64,000 nt of DNA, taken from Streptomyces sp. WP-1. GTDB taxonomy: Bacteria; Actinomycetota; Actinomycetes; Streptomycetales; Streptomycetaceae. The position numbers and the translations under genes are program-made. The stretch is from contig NZ_CP123923.1 in assembly GCF_030450125.1 (NCBI RefSeq), positions 6,147,501-6,211,500 on the forward strand, in the 5' to 3' direction. Positions 19,698-31,102 of the stretch are shown piece after piece. How positions within the stretch are numbered: the first letter of the stretch is position 1; every line of letters begins with the position of its first letter. Below the pieces are notes generated by a model. That model made no database searches. It was not told the DNA's origin and saw only the letters and a list, made by a program, of their open reading frames with translations.

Positions 19698-21080
19698 CTA
19701 CACCGGCCTGATGTCGCGGCCGAACCGGAAGACGTCGTCGGGGTCCCAGCGCCGCTTCACCTTCTCCAGGCGCAGCGTGTTCCCCTCCCCGAGGCCCGCC
19801 CGGACCCGCTCGGGGCCCTCGTCGCCGATGAGGTTCGGGCAGACGTCCCCCGTGCTCCAGGGCCGGACGGCCGCGCGGACCTCGCGCACCCAGCCGACGC
19901 ACCGCTCGTCGTCGGCCGGGTCCGCCCAGCAGGCGGCCGGGTGCACGACCCAGGGCGCGTCCCGGTACGGCATCGGGTAGGCGCGCGGTCCGGACGCGAC
20001 CGCCCCGCCCTGCGGGAACAGCGCGTGCCGGGAGAGGGCCGGGACCGGCATGCGCTCGCCGAGGGCGCAGTGGACGTCCACCGCGTCGTCCGGCAGCTCG
20101 CGCAGGCACTCCGCGGACCAGTGGTTCCGCAGCCCCGCCGGGGCGTCGAGCAGGCACTGCGCCTCGGCGTACGGCAGCTCGCCCAGGGCCTGGGCCTCGT
20201 GCGGCGGCGCCAGCAGGGGTCCGGCGAGCCCCCGCAGCTCCTCCTCGGCGCCCGCGTAGGTCAGCAGGGCGAGGCACAGCCGACGGCCCACCAGGCGGGG
20301 CGGTACGACATCCGTGGGAGGACCGGTGAGGTACAGCAGCGCCCCGCCGAGCGCGTCGGGGCCGGTGCGCAGGATCTCCCGGAAGGCGCGCGCCACCGGT
20401 GGGCCGTACTCCGGCGGGAAGAGCAGCGACGCCACGCAGAACCGCGGGAGTTCGTGCAGCTCAAGGGTGAGCGCGGTGGCGATACCGAAGGTGCCGCCCC
20501 CGCCGTGCAGCGCCCAGAACAGCTCCGGGTTCTCGTCGGCGCTCGCCCGCGTCCGCCCGGTGTCCGCGGTGACCAGCTCCACCCCGAGGAGGTTGTCGGC
20601 GGCCGGCCCGAACGCGCGGTCCAGCCAGCCGCTGCCACCGCCGAGGACGAACCCGCCGACCCCTGTGCCGGAGGCCCGGGCCCCGGTCGTCGCCAGCGCG
20701 TACGGCTGGGTCGCCCGGTCCAGGTCGCGCATCGTGGCCCCGCCCTCGACCCGCACCGCCCGCGCGGCCGGGTCGACCGTGACCCCGCGCATCCGGCGCA
20801 GGTCCACCACGAGCGCGCCGTCACCGAGCGCGGAGCCCGCCACACCGTGGCCGCCCCCGCGCACCGCGACCGGCAGGTCCAGCTCCCGCGCGAAGCGCAC
20901 CGCGCGCACGACATCGGCCGCGCCCGCGCACCGCGCGATCACGGCCGGGCGCCGGTCGACCATCCCGTTGAACACCGCGCGGGCGTCGTCGTAACCGGGG
21001 TCCTCCGGGACGAGGACCTCACCGGCCAGATCGCCACGGAGAGCGGCGAGGGCCCTCCACGCCTTGGAACGGCAAGCCAC
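19698..21080 (-). CDS. FAD-linked oxidoreductase, berberine-bridge-enzyme/GOOX-like
   Basis: A 460-aa protein from GTG 21080. The N-terminal FAD_binding_4 domain has VAVRGGGHGVAGSALGDG, where the His is the 8-alpha covalent flavin site. SGTGVGGFVLGGGSGWLDR follows. The position where bicovalent family members have a Cys (GxCxxVG) reads GARASGTGVGG here, so only single His attachment is expected. The C-terminal BBE segment ends RLEKVKRRWDPDDVFRF. There is no signal peptide, so it is cytosolic. Family members oxidise sugars, alkaloids or antibiotic intermediates; the substrate is unknown. It lies between GH15 and PucR genes on the same strand. Confidence 0.88.
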   Translation of the reverse strand: MACRSKAWRALAALRGDLAGEVLVPEDPGYDDARAVFNGMVDRRPAVIARCAGAADVVRAVRFARELDLPVAVRGGGHGVAGSALGDGALVVDLRRMRGVTVDPAARAVRVEGGATMRDLDRATQPYALATTGARASGTGVGGFVLGGGSGWLDRAFGPAADNLLGVELVTADTGRTRASADENPELFWALHGGGGTFGIATALTLELHELPRFCVASLLFPPEYGPPVARAFREILRTGPDALGGALLYLTGPPTDVVPPRLVGRRLCLALLTYAGAEEELRGLAGPLLAPPHEAQALGELPYAEAQCLLDAPAGLRNHWSAECLRELPDDAVDVHCALGERMPVPALSRHALFPQGGAVASGPRAYPMPYRDAPWVVHPAACWADPADDERCVGWVREVRAAVRPWSTGDVCPNLIGDEGPERVRAGLGEGNTLRLEKVKRRWDPDDVFRFGRDIRPV

Positions 21081-21103
21081 GACTTCCAGCGTAGGCGCCT
21101 CCT

Positions 21104-21174
21104 ACGGCGCGCCCTCAGCCCACGGCGCGCTCTCAGCCCCGGCACCGCCGCCCCGTACGGGGCGCTCTCAGCCG
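21104..21174 (-). repeat. 18-bp tandem repeat containing the GH15 stop codon
   Basis: Units at 21104-21121 and 21122-21139 (ACGGCGCGCYCTCAGCCC on the + strand) are nearly identical. A degenerate 17-bp stretch follows, then a third clear unit at 21157-21174. The last one holds the TGA stop of the GH15 gene (TCA at 21168-21170). The array extends away from the gene end into the spacer. Confidence 0.75.
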
Positions 21175-22994
21175 CCGTACGCCCCCGACGCCGTCAGCCG
21201 CAGGGCCGTGTCGATCAGGGGCACATGGCTGAACGCCTGCGGGAAGTTGCCCACCTGGCGTTGCAGCCGGGGGTCCCACTCCTCGGCGAGCAGTCCGAGG
21301 TCGTTGCGCAGCGCGAGCAGCTTCTCGAACAGCTTGCGGGCCTCGTCGACGCGGCCGATCATCGCGAGGTCGTCGGCCATCCAGAACGAGCAGGCGAGGA
21401 ACGCGCCCTCGTCGCCCGGCAGACCGTCCACGCCCTCGGACTGGCCCTCCGTGGGGTAGCGCAGGATGAAGCCGTCGGAGGTGGACAGCTCGCGCTGGAT
21501 CGCCTCGATGGTGCCGATCACGCGCTTGTCGTCCGGCGGCAGGAAGCCCATCTGCGGGATCAGCAGCAGGGAGGCGTCCAGCTCCTGGGAGCCGTAGGAC
21601 TGGGTGAAGGTGTTGCGCTCCTTGTCGTAGCCCTTCTCGCACACGTCCCGGTGGATGTCGTCGCGCAGCTCGCGCCAGCGCTCCAGCGGGCCGTCCGCGT
21701 CCCCGGACTCGATCAGCTTGATGGTGCGGTCCACCGCGACCCAGGCCATCACCTTGGAGTGCACGAAGTGCCGGCGCGGGCCGCGCACCTCCCAGATGCC
21801 CTCGTCCGGCTCCTGCCAGTGGTCCTCCAGGTAGCGGATCAGCTTCAGCTGGAGCAGCGACGCGTAGTCGTTGCGGGCGAGGCCGGTCATGTGGGCCAGG
21901 TGCAGGGCCTCGGTGACCTCGCCGTACACATCCAGCTGGAGCTGGTGGGCCGCGCCGTTGCCGACCCGGACCGGGGCCGAGTCCTCGTAGCCGGGCAGCC
22001 AGTCCAGCTCGGCCTCGCCCAGCTCGCGCTCGCCCGCGATGCCGTACATGATCTGGAGGTTCTCCGGGTCGCCCGCGACCGCGCGCAGCAGCCACTCGCG
22101 CCAGGCGCGGGCCTCCTCGCGGTAGCCGGTGCGCAGCAGCGAGGACAGCGTGATCGCGGCGTCGCGCAGCCAGGTGTAGCGGTAGTCCCAGTTGCGCACG
22201 CCCCCGATGTCCTCGGGCAGCGAGGTGGTGGGGGCCGCGACGATGCCGCCGGTCGGCGCGTACGTCAGCGCCTTCAGGGTGATCAGCGAGCGGATCACGG
22301 CCTCGCGGTACGGCCCGTGGTACGTGCACTGCTCGACCCAGTCGCGCCAGAAGCTCTCCGTGGCCTCCAGCGACTGCTCCGGCTCCGGCAGGGCGGGCGG
22401 GCGCTTGTGCGAGGGCTCCCAGGAGATCGTGAACGCGATCCGGTCACCCGGGGCGACCGTGAAGTCGGCGTAGGTCGTCAGGGACTTCCCGTAGGTCTCG
22501 GCCTCGGTGTCGAACCACACCGAGTCGGGCCCGGCGACGGCGACCGTGCGGCCCTCGTGCTTGTGCACCCAGGGCACGACCCGGCCGTAGGAGAACCGCA
22601 TCCGCAGCGCCGAGCGCATCGGCACCCGGCCGGTGACGCCCTCCACGATCCGGATCAGCTGGGGCGCGCCGTCACGCGGGGGCATGAAATCGGTCACGCG
22701 GACCGTGCCGCGCGGGGTGTCCCACTCCGATTCCAGGATCAGCGAGTCGCCCCGGTAGCCGCGGCGGGCCGCCGTGGGCGGCTCGGCGTCGGCCGCGTGC
22801 GCCGGGCCGAGCCGCCAGAAGCCGTGCTCCTCGGTGCCCAGCAGGCCGGCGAAGATGGCATGCGAGTCGAAGCGGGGCAGGCACAGCCAGTCCACCGTGC
22901 CGTCCCGGCAGACCAGTGCGGCGGTCTGCATGTCTCCGATGAGTGCGTAGTCTTCGATGCGCCCGGCCACGTGCAACTCCAGTCGAACGGCCAC
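21168..22994 (-). CDS. glycoside hydrolase family 15 protein (trehalase/glucoamylase-like)
   Basis: A 608-aa cytosolic enzyme from GTG 22994. The N-terminal beta-sandwich domain begins RIEDYALIGDMQTAALVCRD. The (alpha/alpha)6 catalytic domain has GGVRNWDYRYTWLRDAAIT (general-acid region), EEWDPRLQRQVGNFPQAFSH (general-base region), and GIWEVRGPRRHFVHSKVMAW. This pattern matches the actinobacterial GH15 group that includes mycobacterial-type trehalases. No signal peptide is present. In the mRNA, CCCCCT-CGCGC-GGGGG (genomic 23001-23016) could form a hairpin covering the GGGGG ribosome site. It is divergent from pyrG across a 590-bp spacer. Confidence 0.92.
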   Translation of the reverse strand: MAVRLELHVAGRIEDYALIGDMQTAALVCRDGTVDWLCLPRFDSHAIFAGLLGTEEHGFWRLGPAHAADAEPPTAARRGYRGDSLILESEWDTPRGTVRVTDFMPPRDGAPQLIRIVEGVTGRVPMRSALRMRFSYGRVVPWVHKHEGRTVAVAGPDSVWFDTEAETYGKSLTTYADFTVAPGDRIAFTISWEPSHKRPPALPEPEQSLEATESFWRDWVEQCTYHGPYREAVIRSLITLKALTYAPTGGIVAAPTTSLPEDIGGVRNWDYRYTWLRDAAITLSSLLRTGYREEARAWREWLLRAVAGDPENLQIMYGIAGERELGEAELDWLPGYEDSAPVRVGNGAAHQLQLDVYGEVTEALHLAHMTGLARNDYASLLQLKLIRYLEDHWQEPDEGIWEVRGPRRHFVHSKVMAWVAVDRTIKLIESGDADGPLERWRELRDDIHRDVCEKGYDKERNTFTQSYGSQELDASLLLIPQMGFLPPDDKRVIGTIEAIQRELSTSDGFILRYPTEGQSEGVDGLPGDEGAFLACSFWMADDLAMIGRVDEARKLFEKLLALRNDLGLLAEEWDPRLQRQVGNFPQAFSHVPLIDTALRLTASGAYGG

Positions 22995-23584
22995 GTCACA
23001 CCCCCGCGCGAGGGGGCTGTCGCTAGTGCGGTCAAGGGTTCGTTGTTGTGCGTCGTTGAGCGGTGAAGCAAAGCAGCCCGCCGAGCCCTGAGGCAAAACG
23101 ACAGTCTTTGCTCAACGAACTGCCGCGCTCTCGTTGTTCCGGGGGAACCAGGCGGGGGTGTGCCGTCGTCCGGCCGGGCCCGGCAGGGAATGTCCGAGCA
23201 GGATACGACGCACCCACAGGATCCGCGTGCCGCTCCGGGCAACCCGTGTGAGCCGAACGAGTGACCCCCCGGTGATGATCGTGTGTTCCCCGCGGGACTG
23301 TGCTCATGCCTGGGACGCCTGGGGGAGCTGTGGCGTCGTACCTCCCCCGTCCGGGCCGGTGCGGGCACCGCCGTGCGCGTCCCCGTGCGGAAGGTGGCCG
23401 AAAGTCGACGCATCCGTGTACGGAGCGTGGCCGGAAGCCATCCCCTCCGGGCGCTGATACCCTGGTAGCCCGTGGACCGGTGGGCCCAAAACCCCCGAAC
23501 CGCAGCGACGGCACCCTCGGAGCGATCCGGGACGTACAGCCGCACCGCACGACAGCCAGCGACCACGGGAGCCCCCTCTTGGCC
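22995..23584. other. 590-bp intergenic region between GH15 and pyrG
   Basis: No gene of credible composition was found on either strand. It contains the divergent promoters. On the minus strand TTGACC (about 23039-23034) is a -35-like hexamer before the GH15 start. On the plus strand GATACCCT near 23456 is a weak -10 for pyrG. No riboswitch or repeat was recognised. The plus frame open from 23300 is only the upstream extension of pyrG. Confidence 0.6.
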
Positions 23585-25234
<1,650 letters not shown>

Positions 25235-25248
25235 CCCAGGCGCTGTAC

Positions 25249-25293
25249 GGTGGCCGGGGCGCGCGCATCCGAACGGAGCGCGCCCCGGCCACC
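25249..25293 (+). terminator. 16-bp hairpin between pyrG and the Nudix gene
   Basis: GGTGGCCGGGGCGCGC at 25249-25264 pairs perfectly with 25278-25293, with a 13-nt loop. No T-tract follows, so it may be an L-shaped Streptomyces terminator or an mRNA processing or stability element. Confidence 0.65.
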
Positions 25294-25317
25294 TGCGCAC
25301 ATGGGGAAGGACAGGGC

Positions 25318-25947
25318 ATGACGACGATCAAGGACACCCCCGAGGAGTGGGAGATCCGGGCGACGGAGACCCCCTTCGTCGGCAACAAGACCTCGGTGCG
25401 CACCGACGACGTGGTCATGCCCGACGGCTCGGTGGTCCACCGCGACTACCAGGTCCACCCGGGCTCGGTCGCCGTCCTCGCCCTCGACGAGCAGGACCGG
25501 GTGCTGCTGATCAACCAGTACCGCCACCCGGTGCGGCACAAGCTGTGGGAGATCCCGGCCGGACTGCTCGACGTGCCCGGCGAGAACCCGCTGCACGCCG
25601 CCCAGCGCGAGCTGTACGAGGAGGCGCACGTCAAGGCCGAGGACTGGCGGGTGCTGACCGACGTGTACACCACCCCCGGCGGCTGCGACGAGGCCGTACG
25701 GATCTTCCTCGCCCGGGGGGTCTCCGAGGCCGAGGGGGAGCGCTTCGCGGTGGAGCACGAGGAGACCGACATGGCGTACGCGCGGGTGCCGGTCGACGAG
25801 CTGGTGCGCCGTGTCCTCGCCGGTGATGTGCACAACAACTGCCTGGTCGTCGGGGTCCTCTCGCTGGTGGCCGCGCGCGGCGGGGACGGCCTGGACGCGC
25901 TGCGCCCGGCGGACGCCGAGTGGCCGGCCCGGCCCTTCACGTCCTGA
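25318..25947 (+). CDS. Nudix hydrolase, ADP-ribose pyrophosphatase-like
   Basis: A 209-aa cytosolic enzyme. ATG 25318 has GGAAGGAC just upstream. The N-terminal strand region VVMPDGSVVHRDYQVHPGSVAVLAL and INQYRHPVRHKLWEIPAGLLD match the NudF/ADPRase group. The Nudix box is present (RELYEEAHV), but the usual Gly of EExGU is His here. The metal-binding RELYEE core is kept, so hydrolysis of ADP-ribose to AMP and ribose-5-phosphate is expected. The gene lies 83 bp after pyrG, with a hairpin between. Its 3' end is embedded in a 23-bp tandem repeat. Confidence 0.9.
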   Translation: MTTIKDTPEEWEIRATETPFVGNKTSVRTDDVVMPDGSVVHRDYQVHPGSVAVLALDEQDRVLLINQYRHPVRHKLWEIPAGLLDVPGENPLHAAQRELYEEAHVKAEDWRVLTDVYTTPGGCDEAVRIFLARGVSEAEGERFAVEHEETDMAYARVPVDELVRRVLAGDVHNNCLVVGVLSLVAARGGDGLDALRPADAEWPARPFTS

Positions 25948-26021
25948 ACGCCGGGCCCTTCACGTCCTGGGCGCCCGCACCTTCAGGTCCTGAGCGCCCG
26001 GCCCTCCCGTCCTGGCCACCG
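25931..26021 (+). repeat. 23-bp tandem repeat covering the Nudix gene stop
   Basis: Four units (25931, 25954, 25977, 26000) of the type GGCCCTTCACGTCCTGAACG plus CCG. The first holds the last codons and TGA stop of the Nudix gene. The second is identical for 16 bp, and the third and fourth are more diverged. This is the third case in the window of a stop codon lying inside a short tandem array. Confidence 0.8.
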
Positions 26022-26208
26022 TCGCCGGATCCCGCCCGGGACCGTCGCCCGCATTGGTGTGACCATCGCCTGATCCGATCGGGCGATGTCCCCGCCGTGC
26101 CCGCCGTGCTCCGAGCGGAACGTCGCAGAGAGTGAACTAGGCTCTGGAACGCCCGTACCGGAAGATCCGGCGGGCTTGCGCGTGCGGTGTGGGACGGGAG
26201 TGTGGCCC

Positions 26209-28293
26209 GTGACGGATCAGGCGGTGGACACAGGCGATGCGCGGCTGTCCGCGCCCTCGGCCGACGGGGACCGATTCCTGGGCCGTGCACGGGAGTTGAA
26301 GGAGTTGCGCGCCGACATCGAGCGCGCGGGCCTGGACACCCTCGCCGGCCGCAAGCCGCCCCGCGCGCGGGTGCTGCTGATCGCGGGCCGCCCCGGATCC
26401 GGCCGCACCACCCTCGCCGAGGAACTCGTCCGCCAGGTCGCCCACCGTTACCCCGACGGGGTGCTGCGCGCCCGGCTCGCCGACCCCGACGGCACCCCCG
26501 TACCGGTCGAGCGTGCCGCCCGCGAACTGCTCGGCGCGCTGCGCGTGCCCGCCCCGGCCGGCGCCGCCGAGGACGACCTCGCCCAGGCCCTGCGCACCGC
26601 CCTCGCCGACCGCAAGAAGCTCCTGCTGCTGGACGACGCGACCGGCGCCGAACAGGTCGACGCCCTGCTCCCGGACGCCCCGGACTGCCTGGTGGTGGCC
26701 GTCTCCAAGGGCCCGCTCACCGGCATCTCGGACGTCCGTCCCTGCACCCTGGGCGGCCTGGACACCAAGTCCGCGCTCGAACTGCTCACCCGCTACACCG
26801 GCTCGGTCCGCATCACCGTGGACCCGCGCTCCGCCGAGAGCCTGGTGGAGGCGTGCCAGGGCCACCCGGCCACGCTGGTGCTGGCCGGCGGCTGGCTCGC
26901 CGCCCGCCCCCAGGCGTCCGTCGCCGACCTGGCCAGGCGGATGCACACCCCGGGGGAGGGCGCGGAGGAGCCGGACGCCACCCCGCTGGCCCGGATCTTC
27001 CGGCTGGTCCACGAGGCACTGCCCGGCCCCGCCGCCCGGACCCTGCGCCTGCTGAGCCTCGCCCCGGCCGGCCCGGTCGACGACCAGACCGCCTCCGCGC
27101 TGGCCGGCTGCTCCGTCGAGGCCGCCCGCGCCACCCTGGACGACTTCGTCGCCCTCGGCCTGCTGCGCCCGGCCGACTCGCCGCTCGCCGAGTACGACAT
27201 CCCCGGCTGGCTGCACCCGCTGCTGCGCTCGCTCGCCGAGGCCCAGGAGCGGCCGGGGGAGCTCCAGCTGGCCCGGGCGCGGATGCTGGAGCGGACCGTA
27301 CGGCTGCTGCACTCCTGCCGGACCATCACCGAGACGGACAGCGACCGCTCCCGGGAGAAGATCCAGGGCCTGCCCCGGCCGCTGCGCTTCGCCGACCCCC
27401 GCGCGGCCGCGGAGTGGCTGCGCGTCCGCAAGCCCGCGCTGCTGGCCTCCGCCCGGCTCGCGGTGGCCGACGGAGAGCTGGACACCCTGGCGAGGCGGCT
27501 GCTGTCGCAGCTGGTCAGGGCGCTGGCCGCGCATATCGGCACCCAGGCCGCCGCCGTCGATCTGTACGGCGTGCACGGCCTCGTCCTCGATGTCGCCGAG
27601 CGGCGCGGACTGCCCCGGGAGCGGGCGGCGGCGCTGCTGAACCTGGGCGATCTGGACGCCCAGACCGGCCGTACCCAGGGCGCGCTGGCCCGCTTCCGGG
27701 CCGCGCTGGACGCCGGACGCGAGGCGAACGACCCGTACGCGACCGGCCGCGCGATGGAATCCGTAGGCGGCGCCCATCTGGAGCTGGGGGACTACGACCG
27801 GGCCGCCGACTGGTTCGGGCGCGCGCTGGCCGACCGGCTGGCCCGCGGTGAGCGCGCCGAGGCCGCGCGGCTCTACGGCCGGATCGCCACCGCCCACACC
27901 TACGCGGGCCGTTACGGCGAGGCGCTGCGCAACTGGCGGGCGGCCTGCGCGGCCTACCGCAAGGGCGGCGATGTGGCCGCCCTGGCACGGGCGTTGAGCG
28001 AGACGGCCCGGGTGCAGGAGTACGCGGGGCGCCCCCAGGAATCGCTGCGCACCTGCCAGGACGCGGTGGAGTGGGCGCGGCGCGCGGAGGACGTCCGCCT
28101 CCAGGCCGCGTTGCAGCTGCGTCTCGCGGACACCCTGGAGCGCCTCGGCGACCCGACGGCGGCCCGGTTGCACCGGGCGACGGCCGGGCGTCTCCTCAGC
28201 GAGGAGGCACCGCAGCAGCCGTCACAGCAGGCCACAAGCCCGGAACGGGACCCTGACGCCTGCGAAATCCGCAGTGCATCCGATGAAGATTGA
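26209..28293 (+). CDS. STAND-type NTPase with TPR repeats
   Basis: A 694-aa protein from GTG 26209, eight nt after GGGAG; GTG 26200 and ATG 26086 are in frame but less supported. The NTPase domain has Walker A IAGRPGSGRTTLAEEL near residue 60 and Walker B KKLLLLDDA near 140, then an NB-ARC-like winged helix region (LLSLAPAGPVDDQTASALAG). From about 455 there are tetratricopeptide repeats: LNLGDLDAQTGRTQGALARF, GGAHLELGDYDRAADWFGRA, GRIATAHTYAGRYGEALRNW. It lacks the DNA-binding domain of SARP/AfsR regulators. Such stand-alone NTPase/TPR proteins are signal-transduction or scaffold candidates; the partner is unknown. A -10-like TAGGCT sits at 26138-26143. Confidence 0.85.
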   Translation: MTDQAVDTGDARLSAPSADGDRFLGRARELKELRADIERAGLDTLAGRKPPRARVLLIAGRPGSGRTTLAEELVRQVAHRYPDGVLRARLADPDGTPVPVERAARELLGALRVPAPAGAAEDDLAQALRTALADRKKLLLLDDATGAEQVDALLPDAPDCLVVAVSKGPLTGISDVRPCTLGGLDTKSALELLTRYTGSVRITVDPRSAESLVEACQGHPATLVLAGGWLAARPQASVADLARRMHTPGEGAEEPDATPLARIFRLVHEALPGPAARTLRLLSLAPAGPVDDQTASALAGCSVEAARATLDDFVALGLLRPADSPLAEYDIPGWLHPLLRSLAEAQERPGELQLARARMLERTVRLLHSCRTITETDSDRSREKIQGLPRPLRFADPRAAAEWLRVRKPALLASARLAVADGELDTLARRLLSQLVRALAAHIGTQAAAVDLYGVHGLVLDVAERRGLPRERAAALLNLGDLDAQTGRTQGALARFRAALDAGREANDPYATGRAMESVGGAHLELGDYDRAADWFGRALADRLARGERAEAARLYGRIATAHTYAGRYGEALRNWRAACAAYRKGGDVAALARALSETARVQEYAGRPQESLRTCQDAVEWARRAEDVRLQAALQLRLADTLERLGDPTAARLHRATAGRLLSEEAPQQPSQQATSPERDPDACEIRSASDED

Positions 28294-28430
28294 TGCAATG
28301 AAAGGCTAGACACGCGGAACACCTTCATTAAACTGGCTCTGCCGCATGTCCCCGCGGTGTCTCCCGGTATGCCTGGGCATGTCTGGGTACACCCGTATAT
28401 GCACCCCCCAAACCCTCTGAGCCAAGGACC

Positions 28431-29555
<1,125 letters not shown>

Positions 29556-29632
29556 CCCTCGCGTCCCGGTGAGTCACTGAGTCGCCACTGGTAAAAGGCG
29601 ATTCGTCAACACGTCTCGTCAACCGCCCACGC

Positions 29633-29665
29633 CCGGCCGGACCTTGCCCGACAAGGTCCGGCCGG
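29633..29665 (+). terminator. terminator downstream of ald
   Basis: A perfect 14-bp stem (29633-29646 with 29652-29665, loop CCCGA) rich in GC, without a T-tract. It lies 78 bp after the ald stop. Confidence 0.7.
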
Positions 29666-29926
29666 ATGTGTGTATGGTCACTTTGCGACGCTCGGTCAAC
29701 TCGCCTCGAACGTAACCGTTCAACCGATTCGCACCCCGGTGAAACCTGCTGTGCGACGGCCGTACGCCCTTGACAGCGACATGTTTCATTGCCGACACAT
29801 CCTGCCGGGTCCGGCGGATTGTGTTGCTGCGGACCGCCGACACGCCATAGAGTCGCCAACCGTCGGCATGGTGCCACGCTGACCTTGTCTAGAAGTTTCC
29901 TGGTCACCAAGGAGGTAAGACGACTT
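29666..29926 (+). other. promoter region of the parA/scpAB operon
   Basis: With the ald terminator before it, this makes up a 371-bp gap between genes. It is a little less GC-rich than its surroundings and has no credible gene. The frame open from 29789 lacks a ribosome site until GTG 29927. TTGACAGCGACATG at about 29771 offers a -35-like TTGACA. The -10 is not clear. Confidence 0.5.
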
Positions 29927-31102
29927 GTGAATGAGTCGACATTTTCTCCCGGGGGTGGTCAACCAGGAATGCCCGCAGGGGGCCAGGGGCCCGCGGGATT
30001 CGAGGCTGTCGGCTCCGTAGCTGTGCGCACCTTCGCAGCCCACCAGAGTCCGGGAACCCAGATGCCCCGGACAGCACACCAGAGCATGGATGGCCATCAC
30101 GTGAACGCCATGGCCGGCGACGGAAGTGGCGCGCCCCACAACCCACTCGCCGACTACGACGAACTGCCCGAGGGGCACTTCTACGACCCCGACGCCGAGT
30201 ACGAGCCCGATCCGGAGTACGCGGCCACGCTCGCGCCCGACGCGGCCCGCCAGCGCCGTGAGCGCGTCGGTCCCACCGGTCGCCCGCTGCCGTACTTCCC
30301 GATCCCGGGCCCGCTGACCGACCACGGCCCCGCGAAGATCATCGCGATGTGCAACCAGAAGGGCGGCGTCGGCAAGACGACGTCGACCATCAACCTGGGT
30401 GCCGCGCTCGCGGAGTACGGCCGGCGGGTACTGCTCGTGGACTTCGACCCGCAGGGCGCGCTGTCGGTGGGTCTCGGCGTCAACCCCATGGAACTCGACC
30501 TCACGGTCTACAACCTGCTCATGGAGCGGGGCATGTCCGCGGACGAGGTCCTGCTGAAGACCGCGGTCCCCAACATGGACCTGCTGCCCTCCAACATCGA
30601 CCTGTCGGCCGCCGAGGTCCAGCTGGTCTCCGAGGTCGCGCGCGAGTCCACGCTGCAGCGGGCGCTCAAGCCGCTGCTGCCCGACTACGACTACATCGTG
30701 ATCGACTGCCAGCCCTCGCTGGGCCTGCTCACGGTGAACGCGCTGACCGCCGCGCACAAGGTGATCGTGCCGCTGGAGTGCGAGTTCTTCGCGCTGCGCG
30801 GTGTGGCCCTGCTGACCGAGACCATCGAGAAGGTCCAGGAGCGGCTCAACCCCGACCTGGAGCTGGACGGCATCCTCGCCACCATGTACGACTCGCGCAC
30901 GGTCCACAGCCGCGAGGTCCTGGCCCGGGTGGTCGAGGCGTTCGACGACCACGTCTACCACACGGTCATCGGGCGTACGGTCCGCTTCCCGGAGACCACG
31001 GTCGCCGGTGAGCCGATCACCACCTACGCCTCCAACTCCGTCGGTGCCGCCGCCTATCGTCAGCTCGCCAGGGAGGTGCTCGCCCGGTGTCACGCCGAGT
31101 GA
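29927..31102 (+). CDS. ParA-like ATPase (ParH-type orphan)
   Basis: A 391-aa protein. GTG 29927 has a near-perfect AAGGAGGT ten nt upstream. Residues 1-130 are a Gly/Pro/His-rich, probably disordered extension unlike canonical ParA. The deviant Walker A is CNQKGGVGKTTSTINLG near residue 145, Walker A' VDFDPQGALSVGLG, and Walker B IVIDCQPSLGLLTVNAL. It is not next to parB. It leads an operon with a ribbon-helix-helix protein, scpA and scpB. By gene order I equate it with the S. coelicolor ParA-like protein described as ParH (recall). A role in chromosome positioning is likely. Confidence 0.9.
   Translation: MNESTFSPGGGQPGMPAGGQGPAGFEAVGSVAVRTFAAHQSPGTQMPRTAHQSMDGHHVNAMAGDGSGAPHNPLADYDELPEGHFYDPDAEYEPDPEYAATLAPDAARQRRERVGPTGRPLPYFPIPGPLTDHGPAKIIAMCNQKGGVGKTTSTINLGAALAEYGRRVLLVDFDPQGALSVGLGVNPMELDLTVYNLLMERGMSADEVLLKTAVPNMDLLPSNIDLSAAEVQLVSEVARESTLQRALKPLLPDYDYIVIDCQPSLGLLTVNALTAAHKVIVPLECEFFALRGVALLTETIEKVQERLNPDLELDGILATMYDSRTVHSREVLARVVEAFDDHVYHTVIGRTVRFPETTVAGEPITTYASNSVGAAAYRQLAREVLARCHAE

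Noticed and set aside
26137-28173. 678-codon minus-strand ORF opposite the STAND NTPase
   Set aside because: Antisense frame forced open by GC-rich codon bias; the plus strand has clear Walker and TPR motifs.
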